NCBI GenBank assembly: GCA_035536995.1 | Contig: DATLNB010000013.1 | Coordinates: 18,435 to 82,434, forward strand | DNA from: AV80 sp035536995 | Lineage (GTDB): Bacteria; Verrucomicrobiota; Verrucomicrobiia; Chthoniobacterales; UBA10450 | Direction: 5' to 3' | Length of the DNA stretch: 64,000 bases | Shown: piece after piece, positions 9,501 to 19,500 of the stretch | Layout of the letters: each line of letters opens with the position of its first letter | Position numbering within the stretch: the stretch's first letter is position 1 | Notes under the pieces: generated by a model | The model's database searches: none | The model's input: only the letters and a program-made list of their open reading frames with translations | Told to the model about the DNA's origin: nothing | Position numbers and translations under genes: made by a program

Positions 9501-11138
9501 CTAACGGATGTTGTAGACTTCGACCAATCCCACCCCTGTGCCCCCGTTGTAGCCCGCCACAACCACGGTGTAGTTTCCATTCGGCAGGGTCGCGAGCACC
9601 GCGGACTCACGGTCGTTCGCCGGGGCGAGGCCGACTTGAGCCACTTCCTGTCCCTCGTCGAAGTGATTGGAGAGTTTCCAATCGTCGTTCACCTCAACGG
9701 TACCACCGTTGGCATTGCGCAACTCCAGGGTGGGATCCGCCAGGGCGTTGCTAATCCCGAGCGCCGTGAGGGACGGTCCAAGGGCGCGTGCAACTACTTT
9801 CGCGGCGCCGTTACCGCTCCCGATGATGAAACCGGCAATCATGACGTTATTCCCGGTGTCGACGAATCCGCGGGTGCTGATGTTGGCGAGCCGCGAGTCT
9901 GCCGCCTGGCCTACGTCATAAACCTCAACGAGGGCGACGCCGGCCGTGTTGTTTTTCCCGCGCACAATTGCGGTGAATTGGGTCGGAGCGAATTCGGCCA
10001 TCAGGACCGACTCCCGGTCGTCGCCGGGGGCGAGGCCAGTCGCCTGGACGGCGGCCTGCTGCGATTGCCCGTTCTGGTCGTTGATTTTCCAATTGTCATT
10101 GGAACCGATCAGCGCTCCGTTGGCCGCGCGTAGCTCGAGGGTGGGGTCGAGGAGGGGACTCCCTATTCCAAAATTCGACAGGGACGGACCAATCGCGCGG
10201 ACGACCACTTTCTTCGGCGCGGTCCCGGTAATGATCACGCCCCCAATGAGGACATTTTCTCCGCTTTGCACATTGAGCCGGGTCGAAATATTCACCGGCC
10301 GGCTCAGAGGCGGCTCGAAGGCGAGAAACTGCGGGAATGAGAGGCTCGAGGCGAAGGTGGTTCGGTTCCCGACGGGATCGAACTTCAGGATCAAGTTCGT
10401 GCCCCGCTCGGTCACGAAAAGGTTGCGGTCGGAATCGAACGCCATCCCGTAGGGAGCGTTCAGAAGGGACGCGAAAGTGGTGCGGGAGCCGTCCGGCTTG
10501 AACTTGAGGATTTTGCCGGTCGTTCCTCCCAGCGGAGTGTAGGTCGAGACGTAGAGATTGCCGGCTGCATCAAAAACGAGAACGTTGGGAGTGTCCACAT
10601 TCGAAGCAAAGGTGGTCTTGGTCTTGCCGGTGCCGAACTTCGAAATGACCTGGCTGCCCCCCTGTTCCGTTACGAAGAGGTTTCCAGCTACATCAAACGC
10701 GAGGCCGACCGGTTGGACGACACTCGTCGTATAAGTTGTCTTTGTTCCTGCCGGACTGAATTGGACGATTTGGTTCGCGAAAGTTTCGGCCACGTAGAGG
10801 GTGCCGCTCGCATCGAACGCCAGCGCGGAAGGATGATTCAGTCCCGACGCGAACGGGGTCTGCGTCCCCGACGGCGAAATCTTCGTGATCGTGCCGGCGC
10901 TTTCGCTTGCGACGTAGAGATTGCCAACCCGGTCGAAAACGATTCCATCGGGCTGGGTAAGGCTCGAAGCAAAGATCGTTTTCGTTCCGTCGGGCGTGAA
11001 TTTAAAGATTGTCCCGCTCATCAAATCGCTTTCGTAAAGATCGCCGGCCGCGGCGTGCGCCGGCGCAGGAGAAAGCGCGCCGAGCAAAGAGCAGGTCGCC
11101 GCGAGAAGAGTGAGCGGTAGGCGTGTGGGAATGTTCAT
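9501..11138 (-). CDS. Secreted SMP-30/NHL-like propeller protein with paired C-terminal modules
   Basis: The frame is open to 11186, but the signal peptide starts at ATG 11138 (MNIPTRLPLTLLAATCSLLG, cleavage after AHA). An in-frame ATG at 11147 is possible. The mature protein starts AAGDLYESDLMSGTIFKFTP and continues with seven or so repeats of AGNLYVASESAGTITKISP-type strands (D-x-x-G-N-L-F/Y-V plus KFxPxGTKTTFAS), a beta-propeller like those of gluconolactonase/NHL families, without the metal ligands I would need to call an enzyme. The last ~250 residues are two tandem modules (NISTRLNVQSGENVLIGG and NISTRGFVDTGNNVMIAGF). It is one of four tandem paralogues (9.5-16.4 kb), all on the minus strand. 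Unlike the next three, I see no TGAAAC/CGTTAG element upstream. Confidence 0.85.
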   Translation of the reverse strand: MNIPTRLPLTLLAATCSLLGALSPAPAHAAAGDLYESDLMSGTIFKFTPDGTKTIFASSLTQPDGIVFDRVGNLYVASESAGTITKISPSGTQTPFASGLNHPSALAFDASGTLYVAETFANQIVQFSPAGTKTTYTTSVVQPVGLAFDVAGNLFVTEQGGSQVISKFGTGKTKTTFASNVDTPNVLVFDAAGNLYVSTYTPLGGTTGKILKFKPDGSRTTFASLLNAPYGMAFDSDRNLFVTERGTNLILKFDPVGNRTTFASSLSFPQFLAFEPPLSRPVNISTRLNVQSGENVLIGGVIITGTAPKKVVVRAIGPSLSNFGIGSPLLDPTLELRAANGALIGSNDNWKINDQNGQSQQAAVQATGLAPGDDRESVLMAEFAPTQFTAIVRGKNNTAGVALVEVYDVGQAADSRLANISTRGFVDTGNNVMIAGFIIGSGNGAAKVVARALGPSLTALGISNALADPTLELRNANGGTVEVNDDWKLSNHFDEGQEVAQVGLAPANDRESAVLATLPNGNYTVVVAGYNGGTGVGLVEVYNIR

Positions 11139-11245
11139 GCTGGCCATAGAGATTCGCGGCAGTGGCGGTTCATCGACTGGTTGCAAGTTTTGAAATACAA
11201 GCCGGGGAAAGGCGGGCGGGGTTTATATTCCATCCGGTAACCTGG

Positions 11246-12862
11246 CTACTGAATGTTGTAGACTTCGACCAGGGCCACACCGGTCCCTCCGTTTTTGCCG
11301 GAGACGATCGCGGTGTAGTTGCCCGGCAGCAATATGATGACGATCGCCGATTCAGCGAGATCCGACGGGTTGACATTTGATTCGTAGATCTCCGTCGCGT
11401 TGGTGTCGCCCCAGTTATCATTGATGGTGACGACACTGCCATTTGCGTCCCGCAGGCTTAAAAAGGGGTCCGGGAGCGGATTCGAGATCCCCGCCGCGGC
11501 GAGGGACGGTCCGATCGCGCGGATGGCGACACGAGCTACGCCGTTGCCACTGCCGAGGATGAAACCTCCAATCATCACGTTCTCCCCACCCTGGACGACC
11601 CCGCGCGAACTGATGTTTGCCAATTGTGATTTCGCCGCTGTGTCCAGGTCGTAAACCTCGACCACTCCCACACCGGTCGGGTTCCCGATGCCGCGCATGA
11701 CGACAGTCCAGCTTCCCGGGCCGAGAGTAATCACAAGGGCTGATTCGCGATTATCGGTAGGCGCCGCGCCCGTGGCTTCGATGGCCGCTTGCTGGGTGTC
11801 TTTCCAGTTGTTGTTACCGTTTACGTAGGCGCCTGAGCTATTCCTTAACTCGATGTTTGGATCCTGGAGCGCGCCGGTAATTCCGAGTCCGCCTAACGAT
11901 GGGCCGATGCCACGAATGAGCACCTTCTTGGGTGCGCTGCCCGTAACAATAAAGCCGGCGAAGAGGGCGTTGTCGCCGCTCTGGACTTGAAGGCGCGTCG
12001 CGATATTAAGCGCCTGGGCGCGCGGTGGCTCGAACGCGATCCCGTCGCCGGGCACAGTGGTAAAGGTAGTCTTGGCGCCGCTCTTCTTGTCGAACCGGAT
12101 GATGCCGGACGAGCTGGACACAAAAAGGTTGCCTGCCAGGTCGCACGCCATTCCCTGGATGTTTCCCATGCCGCCGGCATACTGAGTGGTCCCGCCAAAG
12201 CTGAATCCGGATTCCGGGTCGTAGGTGAACGAACTGAGTCGGATCAAGCCGTCGCTGGTTCCGACATACGTGTTGTCCATGTGATCGGCCGCGTAACGCT
12301 TTTGCCGGTTGTACCCGGGACTGACAGTTTTCGAGCTATCCGGGGCGATCCGGTAGGTCTTGGCCTGGCCGTCGATGCCTCCGCCGTAATCCAAAGCCAG
12401 CAGGTATCCATCGCGATCGAACTTCAGATCCAGCACACTCACGTTGGGCACGAAAGTCGTCTTCACGCCCGCCGGCGTTATTTTGATGATCGATTGGCTG
12501 AGACTATCGGAAACGAAAAGATTGCCCGCGCCATCGCAGACCATTCCGGTCGCCTCGATGCCCGTCGCGAACGTCGTCTTTACGCCGGCAGGCGAAAATT
12601 TCAGGATCTTCGCGGTGTTCCCGCTGCCTTCGTCCACGTAAAGCTCGCCCGCCTTGTTGAAAGCAAGGTGGTTCGGGGTGCTTAGCAGACCGCTCGCGAA
12701 CGTTGTCGGCGTTCCGTTGCCCGGGCTGTATTTGAAAATCGACTGGTGTAGGGCCGATACCTGGTAGAGGTCGCCCGCGGCGGCATGGGCGTCGGCGGAG
12801 AGAAGGACCCCAAGGGCGCACGTTGCAGTAAGGAGGAGCAGAGGTTGTTTGGTGAAGTTCAT
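11246..12862 (-). CDS. Secreted propeller protein with paired C-terminal modules (paralogue 2)
   Basis: A 538-residue paralogue of the neighbouring genes. The signal peptide MNFTKQPLLLLTATCALGVL is cut near DAHA, giving the mature start AAGDLYQVSALHQSIFKYSP. Propeller strands are less regular than in paralogues 1 and 4 (KAGELYVDEGSG, AGNLFVSDSLSQ, YLLALDYGGG), with one blade-sized insert around residues 160-220. Two C-terminal modules follow (NIATRLQVQSGDNALFAGF and NISSRGVVQGGENVMIGGF), each with RAIGPSL or RGIGPSL, N-x-NW and GVGVVEVYDL-type ends. ATG 12862 has an excellent AGGAGGTGA ribosome-binding sequence 9 nt upstream and the TGAAAC-N15-CGTTAG element beyond it. Probably a surface or secreted binding protein; no enzyme motif is seen. 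Confidence 0.85.
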   Translation of the reverse strand: MNFTKQPLLLLTATCALGVLLSADAHAAAGDLYQVSALHQSIFKYSPGNGTPTTFASGLLSTPNHLAFNKAGELYVDEGSGNTAKILKFSPAGVKTTFATGIEATGMVCDGAGNLFVSDSLSQSIIKITPAGVKTTFVPNVSVLDLKFDRDGYLLALDYGGGIDGQAKTYRIAPDSSKTVSPGYNRQKRYAADHMDNTYVGTSDGLIRLSSFTYDPESGFSFGGTTQYAGGMGNIQGMACDLAGNLFVSSSSGIIRFDKKSGAKTTFTTVPGDGIAFEPPRAQALNIATRLQVQSGDNALFAGFIVTGSAPKKVLIRGIGPSLGGLGITGALQDPNIELRNSSGAYVNGNNNWKDTQQAAIEATGAAPTDNRESALVITLGPGSWTVVMRGIGNPTGVGVVEVYDLDTAAKSQLANISSRGVVQGGENVMIGGFILGSGNGVARVAIRAIGPSLAAAGISNPLPDPFLSLRDANGSVVTINDNWGDTNATEIYESNVNPSDLAESAIVIILLPGNYTAIVSGKNGGTGVALVEVYNIQ

Positions 12863-12881
12863 AATGGCCTTTCACCTCCTG

Positions 12882-12908
12882 CTAACGGAAAAGTGCGAAA
12901 AGGTTTCA
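12882..12908 (-). promoter_or_regulatory. ECF-type promoter-like element upstream of propeller paralogue 2
   Basis: On the minus strand this reads TGAAAC, 15 nt, CGTTAG, with CTTTTCGCACTTTTC between. The same element precedes the genes starting at 14625 and 16413. TGAAAC paired with a CGT-type -10 is the classic arrangement for extracytoplasmic-function sigma factors. Against it, the implied transcription start would fall inside the ribosome-binding sequence, leaving a very short leader. Confidence 0.5.
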
Positions 12909-13003
12909 AATCTTGCCTTTGGAGACGCCGCAGGCATTTCGAGTGAACTGGGCAGTGTAATCGCCCGGCGACAGCGGAGGGGGCCCAGCGATGAGATCCT
13001 CCA

Positions 13004-14625
13004 TCACTGGAGATTGTAGAACTCAACCAGACCCACACCCGTTCCGCCCTGGGAGCCGCTGACGATGACGGTGTTCGGGCCGGGAGGCAAGTAACCCACA
13101 TAGGCAGATTCCAGGTCGTTCTGCGGCGGGACATCGGTCGCTTCAATTTCAGTGCGCTGACTGGTCTTCCAGTTGTCATTGCTGGCGATTTCGGCGCCAT
13201 TGCCGTTGCGGATCGAGAGCACCGGATCGCTTAGCGCGCCGGAGACGGCGATGGATGGGCCGAGGGCACGGACGATACCGCGGGTGCCATTCCCTCCGAT
13301 GATGAAGCCGCCGATCATCACGTTCTCCCCTGTTTGAATTCGGCCGCGGGTGGAGATGTTGGCGAGGCGCGAGTTGGCGGCTTGATCGAGGTCGTAGACC
13401 TCTACCAAGCCTACACCACTGGTATTGTTCTTGCCGCGGACGACGACGGTGTATGGCTCGGTGCCGAGAGTGATGACGAGAGCGGATTCGCGGTCGTCAC
13501 TCGGTGCCACGCCGGTCGCCTGAATGCCGGCCTGGTTCGTCGTCTTCCAATCATCGTTCGAATTCACAAGACCGCCTGCGCTGTTGTAGAGCTGGAGCGT
13601 CGGATCGAGGAGCGCATCCTGGACGCCGAGGGTTCCGAGCGAGGGCCCGATCGCGCGCAGGATCACCTTTTTGCCTGCGTTCCCGGTGATGATAAAGCCG
13701 CCGATGAGAGCATTGTCGCCGGTTTCCACACGCAGGCGGGTCGAGATATTGAGCGACTTGCCGAGCGACGGTTCGAAATCCATTCCGTGGAATCCATCGC
13801 TGCCGCCGCTGGTGCGCGGGGCCGATACGACTGTACTGATGCTGCCGACGGGCGAGATTTTGTAGAGGATCGCCTGGCCGTTGTTGAACGAACCGGTAAG
13901 GACAGAGACGTAGACGTTTCGTGCCGTGTCGACACCGAGATGGTTCGGAGCGACCAGGCCTGTCGTAAGCGGGGAGGGAGTGCCCGCGCCATTGGTGTAC
14001 TTGAGAACGTCACCAGCGTCGTTACTGACAAAAACGTTACCGGCATCATCGACGGCGACGCCGCGCATCGTGCTACTGGTCGTGCCGACGGGCGACACGA
14101 TTCCGGTGAATGTAATGCGATAAATGGAATTGCCGGAAGAGGCGAAGAAGTTCCCCGACTTTTTGTCGTAGGCGAGCTCCCATATGTAGGCCGGCAGCGT
14201 CGCGAAATCGCCCAGCGGTGCGCCCGTGCTGTCGAACTTCCTTACTGCGTTGGTCGATGCGTTATTTGCGACGAAGACATTGCCGGAGCTATCGAACGCG
14301 AAAGACTGAGGGTCCCACCCGCCGCTTTGGGTATTGATGAAAACTGTCCGATCGCCGCTGGGCGTGATTTTATATATTTTTCCAAAGATCGGGCTGGTGC
14401 CGTCCTCGAGAACGTAGAGGTTTCCGCTGCGGTCGAACCGCGAGCAGACGGGACGGATGATGTTGCTCGCAAAAGTGGTCATCGTGCCGTCGACCGCAAT
14501 CTTCGAAACGGCGGTGTTTGCAGGCCGGCCGCCGCGAGAGCCATGCGCGGAAGAGCGAACACGGCCAGCGCGACCGCAAGAGCCGGGCGACCGAGGATGA
14601 GTTGAAGGCAAAGGGATTTTTTCAT
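13004..14625 (-). pseudogene. Propeller paralogue 3, frameshifted between signal peptide and mature domain
   Basis: The body (13004 to about 14545) is a propeller with repeats such as SGNLYVLEDG, SGNVFVANNAS and AGNVFVSNDAGDVLKY plus two C-terminal modules (NISTRLRVETGDNALIGGF, NISTRGRIQTGENVMIGGF). Its own frame runs upstream to 14752 but with non-secretory sequence. A perfect signal peptide lies in another frame: ATG 14625, MKKSLCLQLILGRPALAVAL, then AVFALPRMALAAAG. That frame stops at 14479-14481. Comparison with AAAGDLYE in the paralogues suggests that a few bases, not a multiple of three, were lost just after the AAAG codons near 14520-14530. The gene keeps its upstream element, so the break is recent or a sequencing error. 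If real, the protein cannot be exported by the normal route. Confidence 0.78.
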
Positions 14626-14648
14626 AATGAAATTTCCGTTCACTGCTG

Positions 14649-14676
14649 CTAACGGAAGACGCGCGGAAAAGTTTCA
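14649..14676 (-). promoter_or_regulatory. ECF-type promoter-like element upstream of propeller paralogue 3
   Basis: Minus strand TGAAAC, 16 nt (TTTTCCGCGCGTCTTC), CGTTAG, one base longer in the spacer than the copies at 12882 and 16436. It lies 24 bp upstream of ATG 14625, which supports that ATG as the original start of the frameshifted gene. No good ribosome-binding sequence is present. Confidence 0.48.
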
Positions 14677-14823
14677 CCTTTGTTTTCCAGTTGTAGCCGT
14701 ATGAAGCTGGCAGGCCTCGTGCCGGTGGGGGAATTCCTGGCTCCATCAACACGGCCTGAAGGCAAGGCCTTCAGAGAAATTCAGCGAACGGCTTCCCCCG
14801 GCGTGATCAAGCGGAACCGTGGG

Positions 14824-16413
14824 CTACTGGACGTTGTAAACTTCCACCAAACCAACCCCCGTCGCGCCGTTCACTCCCTCCAGAATTGCCGTGTAATTCC
14901 CATTGGGGAGGGTGGCGACAATGGCCGCCTCGAGATCGTTGCTGGGCGGAATTCCCGTGGCCTGGATCTCGGCCGCTTGCGTCTCTTTCCAGTTATTATT
15001 CGTCGCGATCTCGGCGCCATTGGCATTGCGCAGCGAAAGACTGGGGTCACTGAGAGCTCCGGCGATTCCGGCGCTCCCGAGGGAGGGACCGATGCCGCGC
15101 ACAATTACCCTGGCTCCGTTTCCGCCCAGAATGAAACCTCCAATCATGACGTTCGCACCGGTGCCGACCTGACCGCGCGTGCTGATGTTCGCGAGTTTCC
15201 CGGCGGATTGGAGGATGTCGTAGACTTCGATGAGGCCTATGCCGGTGCTGTTGTTTTTTCCTTTCATCACGACGGTGTAATTGCCCGGCGGGAGGTTGTA
15301 AGTGAAAGCGGCTTCCCGATCGTCCGTGGGAGCGAGTCCGGTCGCCTGGATCTGGCTGGCCTGGGTATCTCTCCAATTGTCGTTCGAGTTAAAAAATCCG
15401 CCGGGATAGTGAAGCTCGATGATCGGATCTTCGATAACCCCCTGAACCCCGGCGGAAGCCAGCGACGGTCCTATACCGCGGATAACCACGGATTTGCCGC
15501 CGGTGCCGGTGATAATGAAACCGCCAATGAGAACGTTTTCCCCCGTCTGGACGTTCAGGCGCGTCGCGATGTTGATCGATTTGCCGCGGGCAGGCTCGAC
15601 GGCAAGCCCCAGCGGAAAGCTAATATAGGAGCTGACGAAAACGCTTTGGGTTCCATCGGGCGCGAATTTGAAAATCTTGTTTAGGCCGTTCGAGACAAAT
15701 AGATTGCCTGCGGCGTCGAAGGCCAGCGCGGTGGCGTCGGGTGCCGATGCGAATGTCGTTTTCGTTCCATCAGGAGTATATTTCTCAATGGTGTCCCCGG
15801 CCGCGAGGTAAAGATCGCCCTGGCGGCTAAACGCCAGCCGCCACGGGAAAGCGGAGGGCGTGGCAAACGTGCTTTTCGTCCCCGAGGGGGTGAACTTTAA
15901 GATGGCGAAAGAGAGGCGGCTTTCTGAAACGAAAAGGTTTCCCGCGCTGTCGAAAGCGAGTCCACGCGGGCTGTCCAACCCCCCGGCGAACACTGTCTTC
16001 GTCCCAGTGGGAGTGATCTTCAGGATGTCTTTGTTGGGCGTGAACGAGTCGGTTTGGTTCTCCACCACGAAAAGATTGCCTGCGGAATCGAACGCGAGTG
16101 CGTACGGGTGGTTCAATCCGGTGGCGAAAGCGGTCTTGGCGCCGGCTGGCGTGAATTTGAAGACGGTGCCGGTTTTATAGTCTGCTTCGTACAGATTGCC
16201 TGCCTGATCGAAGGCCACGTCGATCGGGCCACCCAGGCCGCTGGCAAACGTCGTTCGCACTCCTGCCTGGGAGAACTTATAGATTGCTCCGTTATTAAAA
16301 TCGGCGTCGTAAAGGTCTCCGGCCGCGGCCTGGCTTTTGGCCGGGAGAAACGCGATCAAGACCGCGCCGGTGAGAGCGACGGCAAAGAGAAGTTTGTAGT
16401 TTGGAGGAGTCAT
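14824..16413 (-). CDS. Secreted propeller protein with paired C-terminal modules (paralogue 4)
   Basis: A 529-residue protein and the most regular of the four paralogues. The signal peptide (MTPPNYKLLFAVALTGAVLI, ending SQA) is followed by AAGDLYDADFNNGAIYKFSQ. About seven repeats of AGNLYEADYKTGTVFKFTP, AGNLFVVENQTDS and AGNLFVSESRLS type build the propeller. The last ~250 residues are two modules (NIATRLNVQTGENVLIGGF and NISTRGQVGTGANVMIGGF), each with RGIGPSL, N-x-NW, an IQATG-P-D-E-A segment and a final GLIEVYDI or GLVEVYNV. AGGAG lies upstream of ATG 16413, beyond which is a TGAAAC-N15-CGTTAG element. The kinase operon ends 93 bp upstream on the same strand, so readthrough is possible. 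Confidence 0.87.
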   Translation of the reverse strand: MTPPNYKLLFAVALTGAVLIAFLPAKSQAAAGDLYDADFNNGAIYKFSQAGVRTTFASGLGGPIDVAFDQAGNLYEADYKTGTVFKFTPAGAKTAFATGLNHPYALAFDSAGNLFVVENQTDSFTPNKDILKITPTGTKTVFAGGLDSPRGLAFDSAGNLFVSESRLSFAILKFTPSGTKSTFATPSAFPWRLAFSRQGDLYLAAGDTIEKYTPDGTKTTFASAPDATALAFDAAGNLFVSNGLNKIFKFAPDGTQSVFVSSYISFPLGLAVEPARGKSINIATRLNVQTGENVLIGGFIITGTGGKSVVIRGIGPSLASAGVQGVIEDPIIELHYPGGFFNSNDNWRDTQASQIQATGLAPTDDREAAFTYNLPPGNYTVVMKGKNNSTGIGLIEVYDILQSAGKLANISTRGQVGTGANVMIGGFILGGNGARVIVRGIGPSLGSAGIAGALSDPSLSLRNANGAEIATNNNWKETQAAEIQATGIPPSNDLEAAIVATLPNGNYTAILEGVNGATGVGLVEVYNVQ

Positions 16414-16435
16414 AAGGGTAGCCTTTCAACTCCTG

Positions 16436-16462
16436 CTAACGGAAAGCTGCGGGAAGGTTTCA
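16436..16462 (-). promoter_or_regulatory. ECF-type promoter-like element upstream of propeller paralogue 4
   Basis: Minus strand TGAAAC, 15 nt (CTTCCCGCAGCTTTC), CGTTAG, directly followed by CAGGAGTTGAAAGGC, which is nearly identical to the downstream part of the copy at 12882. Together the three copies define a shared control region for the propeller paralogues. Confidence 0.5.
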
Positions 16463-16505
16463 GCTTATGTTTCACCGGCGGTCGGAACCGGTGGGGACGG
16501 CCGGA

Positions 16506-19500
16506 TTAAGGCTCCCAGTCCAGTCCGAGACGAGTGAGAGCGCTTCGCAGTTTTTTCAGATCCCACACCTGCAATGAGCCATCGGATCCGAGAACGCCGA
16601 GGCGCGAGCCATCGGCATTGAAACGCAAACGTCCACTGCTCAGCGGCGCCGGCGGCTCGAGCGTCGCCACCGGCTCGAAGGTGTCGGTGCGGTACACTCT
16701 TACCGATTCGCCGACGGTGGCGAAAAGGAGTCCGCCGGCAGGCGAATAGGTGGGGTAAACAGCGAGGTCCCGAATCTCCTTGCTCAATTCGGGGCCGGCT
16801 TTCCAGGACCCTGCCTCCAGGACTTGCGCCCCCTTGCTGCCGTTGGCGAAAAACTGGCGGCTGTCCGGACTGAAAGCGCCCATTCCGGAACCACCGGTGT
16901 CGACGGCACGCGCGAGTTCGCCGGTGGTGGCGTTCCAAATTTTCACGTCCTCGTTCAGCGAAGTGCTGTGCCCGCTGCTCGACGTCGCAACCCAGCGACC
17001 ATCCTTGCTGAAGGCGGCATACCACGCCTCGGGTTGTCCACCCAGGACGGTGCGCTTTGCGGTGGGATCGCTCAGGGAAACAAGGTGCGTTTCCCCCTGG
17101 GCGCGGGAAGTGAGCGCCAGTCTGCTTCCATCGGGCGCAATCGAAACGAGGAGAAATGCCTTGGCCGGATCGATTACCTCGCGCCCGCCTAACGACACCT
17201 TTTTCCTGTCCCCGTCGCGCTGGAGAGGGATCCGGCTGAGGGCGCAATCCCGGCTGGAAACCAGGAGGGCCGAGCCATCCGGCTGGAAGAGCGCTGCTTT
17301 TTCCTGTTCGCCGTCAAAAGGGAGCGCGGCAAGTTCGGCGCCGTCTTCCGCATCAAAAAGCCGAACGGTAGTTCTCGATGAGGTGACGACCAGGCTGCCG
17401 TCCGGCGAAAAATCCAGGGCGCCGAAGAGACTCGCTCGTTCCCCGCCGGTCGAACCGCGAAGCTGTCGCCAGACATCGGAGCGCGTGAGGTGAAGAATGG
17501 TGGCGTCCACGTCCCAGGAGGTGCAGGCGAGGCGTTGGCCATCGGCCGATAAACGAAGGACAGGCTCGGTTCCGAATGCGGCCAAAAGAACCGACTGCGT
17601 GGTGGTAAGCAGATTCCAGATTCTGATCGTCTTGTCGCGCGCTGTGGACACGAGGGTTTGGCCGGAACTGTCAAAAATCAACTGGGTGGGTGGTTGGCGA
17701 TGCCCGGTAAGCACGGCGCGGCGTTCGCCGTTGTGCGCATCCCAAAGGTAGATCCCGAAATCTTCGCAACCGGCTGCGAGCCAGAGCCCGTCATTACTCC
17801 AGGCCACCGGGGTGACGAACTTTGGGTGGACCAAAGTGACTGTCGCCATTCCCGTTGCGACATCGAAAATCTGAACATTATTTTTTGTTCTGCCGACCGC
17901 CGCGAGGCGCTGGCCCCTCGGATCAAACGCCAGGCAGGAGGGTGGACCTTCCGAGGCAAGGCGGGCGATCTCGCGGCCAGTCGTGAGATCGTGTATGGCG
18001 ATGCCGTCCCGCAGACCGACCGCAACGCGCAAACCGGTCTCATCGAAAGCGCAATCGAACGGAAACAGGGGAAACGCGCCGCCGGTGGGATGATCGGTCA
18101 AATCGACGGCGAGGCGTGGCGTCCCGCCGAGTTCCCAGACACGGAGGCGCGCGTCGGCATGCCGGACGGCAAGCCATTTGCCGTCTTTGCTGAACGGCGT
18201 GACGAATGTCGCGCGGGGCGCGCCCTCGGGTGCGGGCAGCCGCGCCACCTCCGATTGGTCTGTGACCCGTCGAATGGCGATCGCGCCCGAATCCGCCTCC
18301 ACGGCGTAAAGCTCCAGGTCCCGGTCAAAGGCGATGGGGGCGTTCGAAGTCTTGCGGACCGGCCACGTTTTTTCCACCTGCAGATCGGTCAGGGCAAGGG
18401 CCGCGATGGCTTCGTTACGAAGCTCCGGGGTGGATCGAATCCGGGCCGCCTTTTCAAGCGCGGCGAGGGCCTCGAAGCGCTGGCCCGCGCGACCCGTGCG
18501 GCGCGAGGCCCGCGCCTGGGCGAGGTAGGATCCGTGAAGTTTCTCCAACGCGTCCCGTTCCGCGGCCAACGCCCGGCTGTTGGAAACGCGAAGCCGCGCG
18601 GCCGCAATCGTCGATCCCACCGCGAAGGCAATGAGAGCAAGCAAAAGGACCAAAGAAAGCGTGGCGAGCGCGGCGTTTCTTTTTGCCCAGCGCCAAAGCC
18701 GTTCGGGTGGCGTGGAGGGTCGTGCCAGGATCGTCCGGCCTTCGAGCCAACGCTCGAGATCATCCGCGAGGGCACCGGCCGAGGCGTAGCGCGCGGAAGG
18801 TTCCTTCGCGAGGCATTTCAAACAAATGACCTCGAGATCGCGAGGAACCGTTGAATCCAGATGGCGCGGCGACTCGGCACTGGCCTCCGCTACCAAACGC
18901 AGAGTTTCGAGCGCGCTGTCACCCATGAATGGCAGCCGACCCGTCAGCATTTCGTAGAAAATGACCCCGAGACTGTAGATGTCCGTGGCAGTCGTTAGGC
19001 CGGCGGAAGCCCCGGCCACCTGCTCCGGCGCCATGTATTGTGGCGTCCCGAGCGCGGTCGGCAACAAGGTCAACCCGAGATCGCGCCCGATCCATTTCGC
19101 GAGGCCAAAGTCGCTCACATACGGAATTTCTTCCGCCTCCTCGAGCAGAATGTTGCCTGGTTTCAGATCGCGATGAAGGATCCCGCGTTGATGCGCGTGA
19201 TGGACGGCGCGCGCAATCGTCGCGATGAGCCGGGCAGCCTCGCGCGGCCGCTGCCGAAAATTCGCCATGCGATCCCGAAGGGAGCCGCCCTCGACAAGTT
19301 TCATACTGTAGAACGGACGGCCCTCGTAATCGCCGGTCTCGTACATCGGCAGAATATTCGGATGATCGAGGGCTGCGATGGCTTCGGCTTCGGCTCGAAA
19401 GCGTTCCATCATTCCGGGGGTCGCCACCTGCTCGCCCAGGATCATCTTGATGGCGACCTGACGCTGCGAGCCATGTTGGAGCGCGCGATAAATCACGCCC

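Noticed and set aside
13334..14605. Plus-strand open frame of 423 codons
   Set aside because: Antisense to propeller paralogue 3; composition is Arg/Asp/Val-rich without domains. Long antisense frames like this recur across all the propeller genes (for example 14680-15684).
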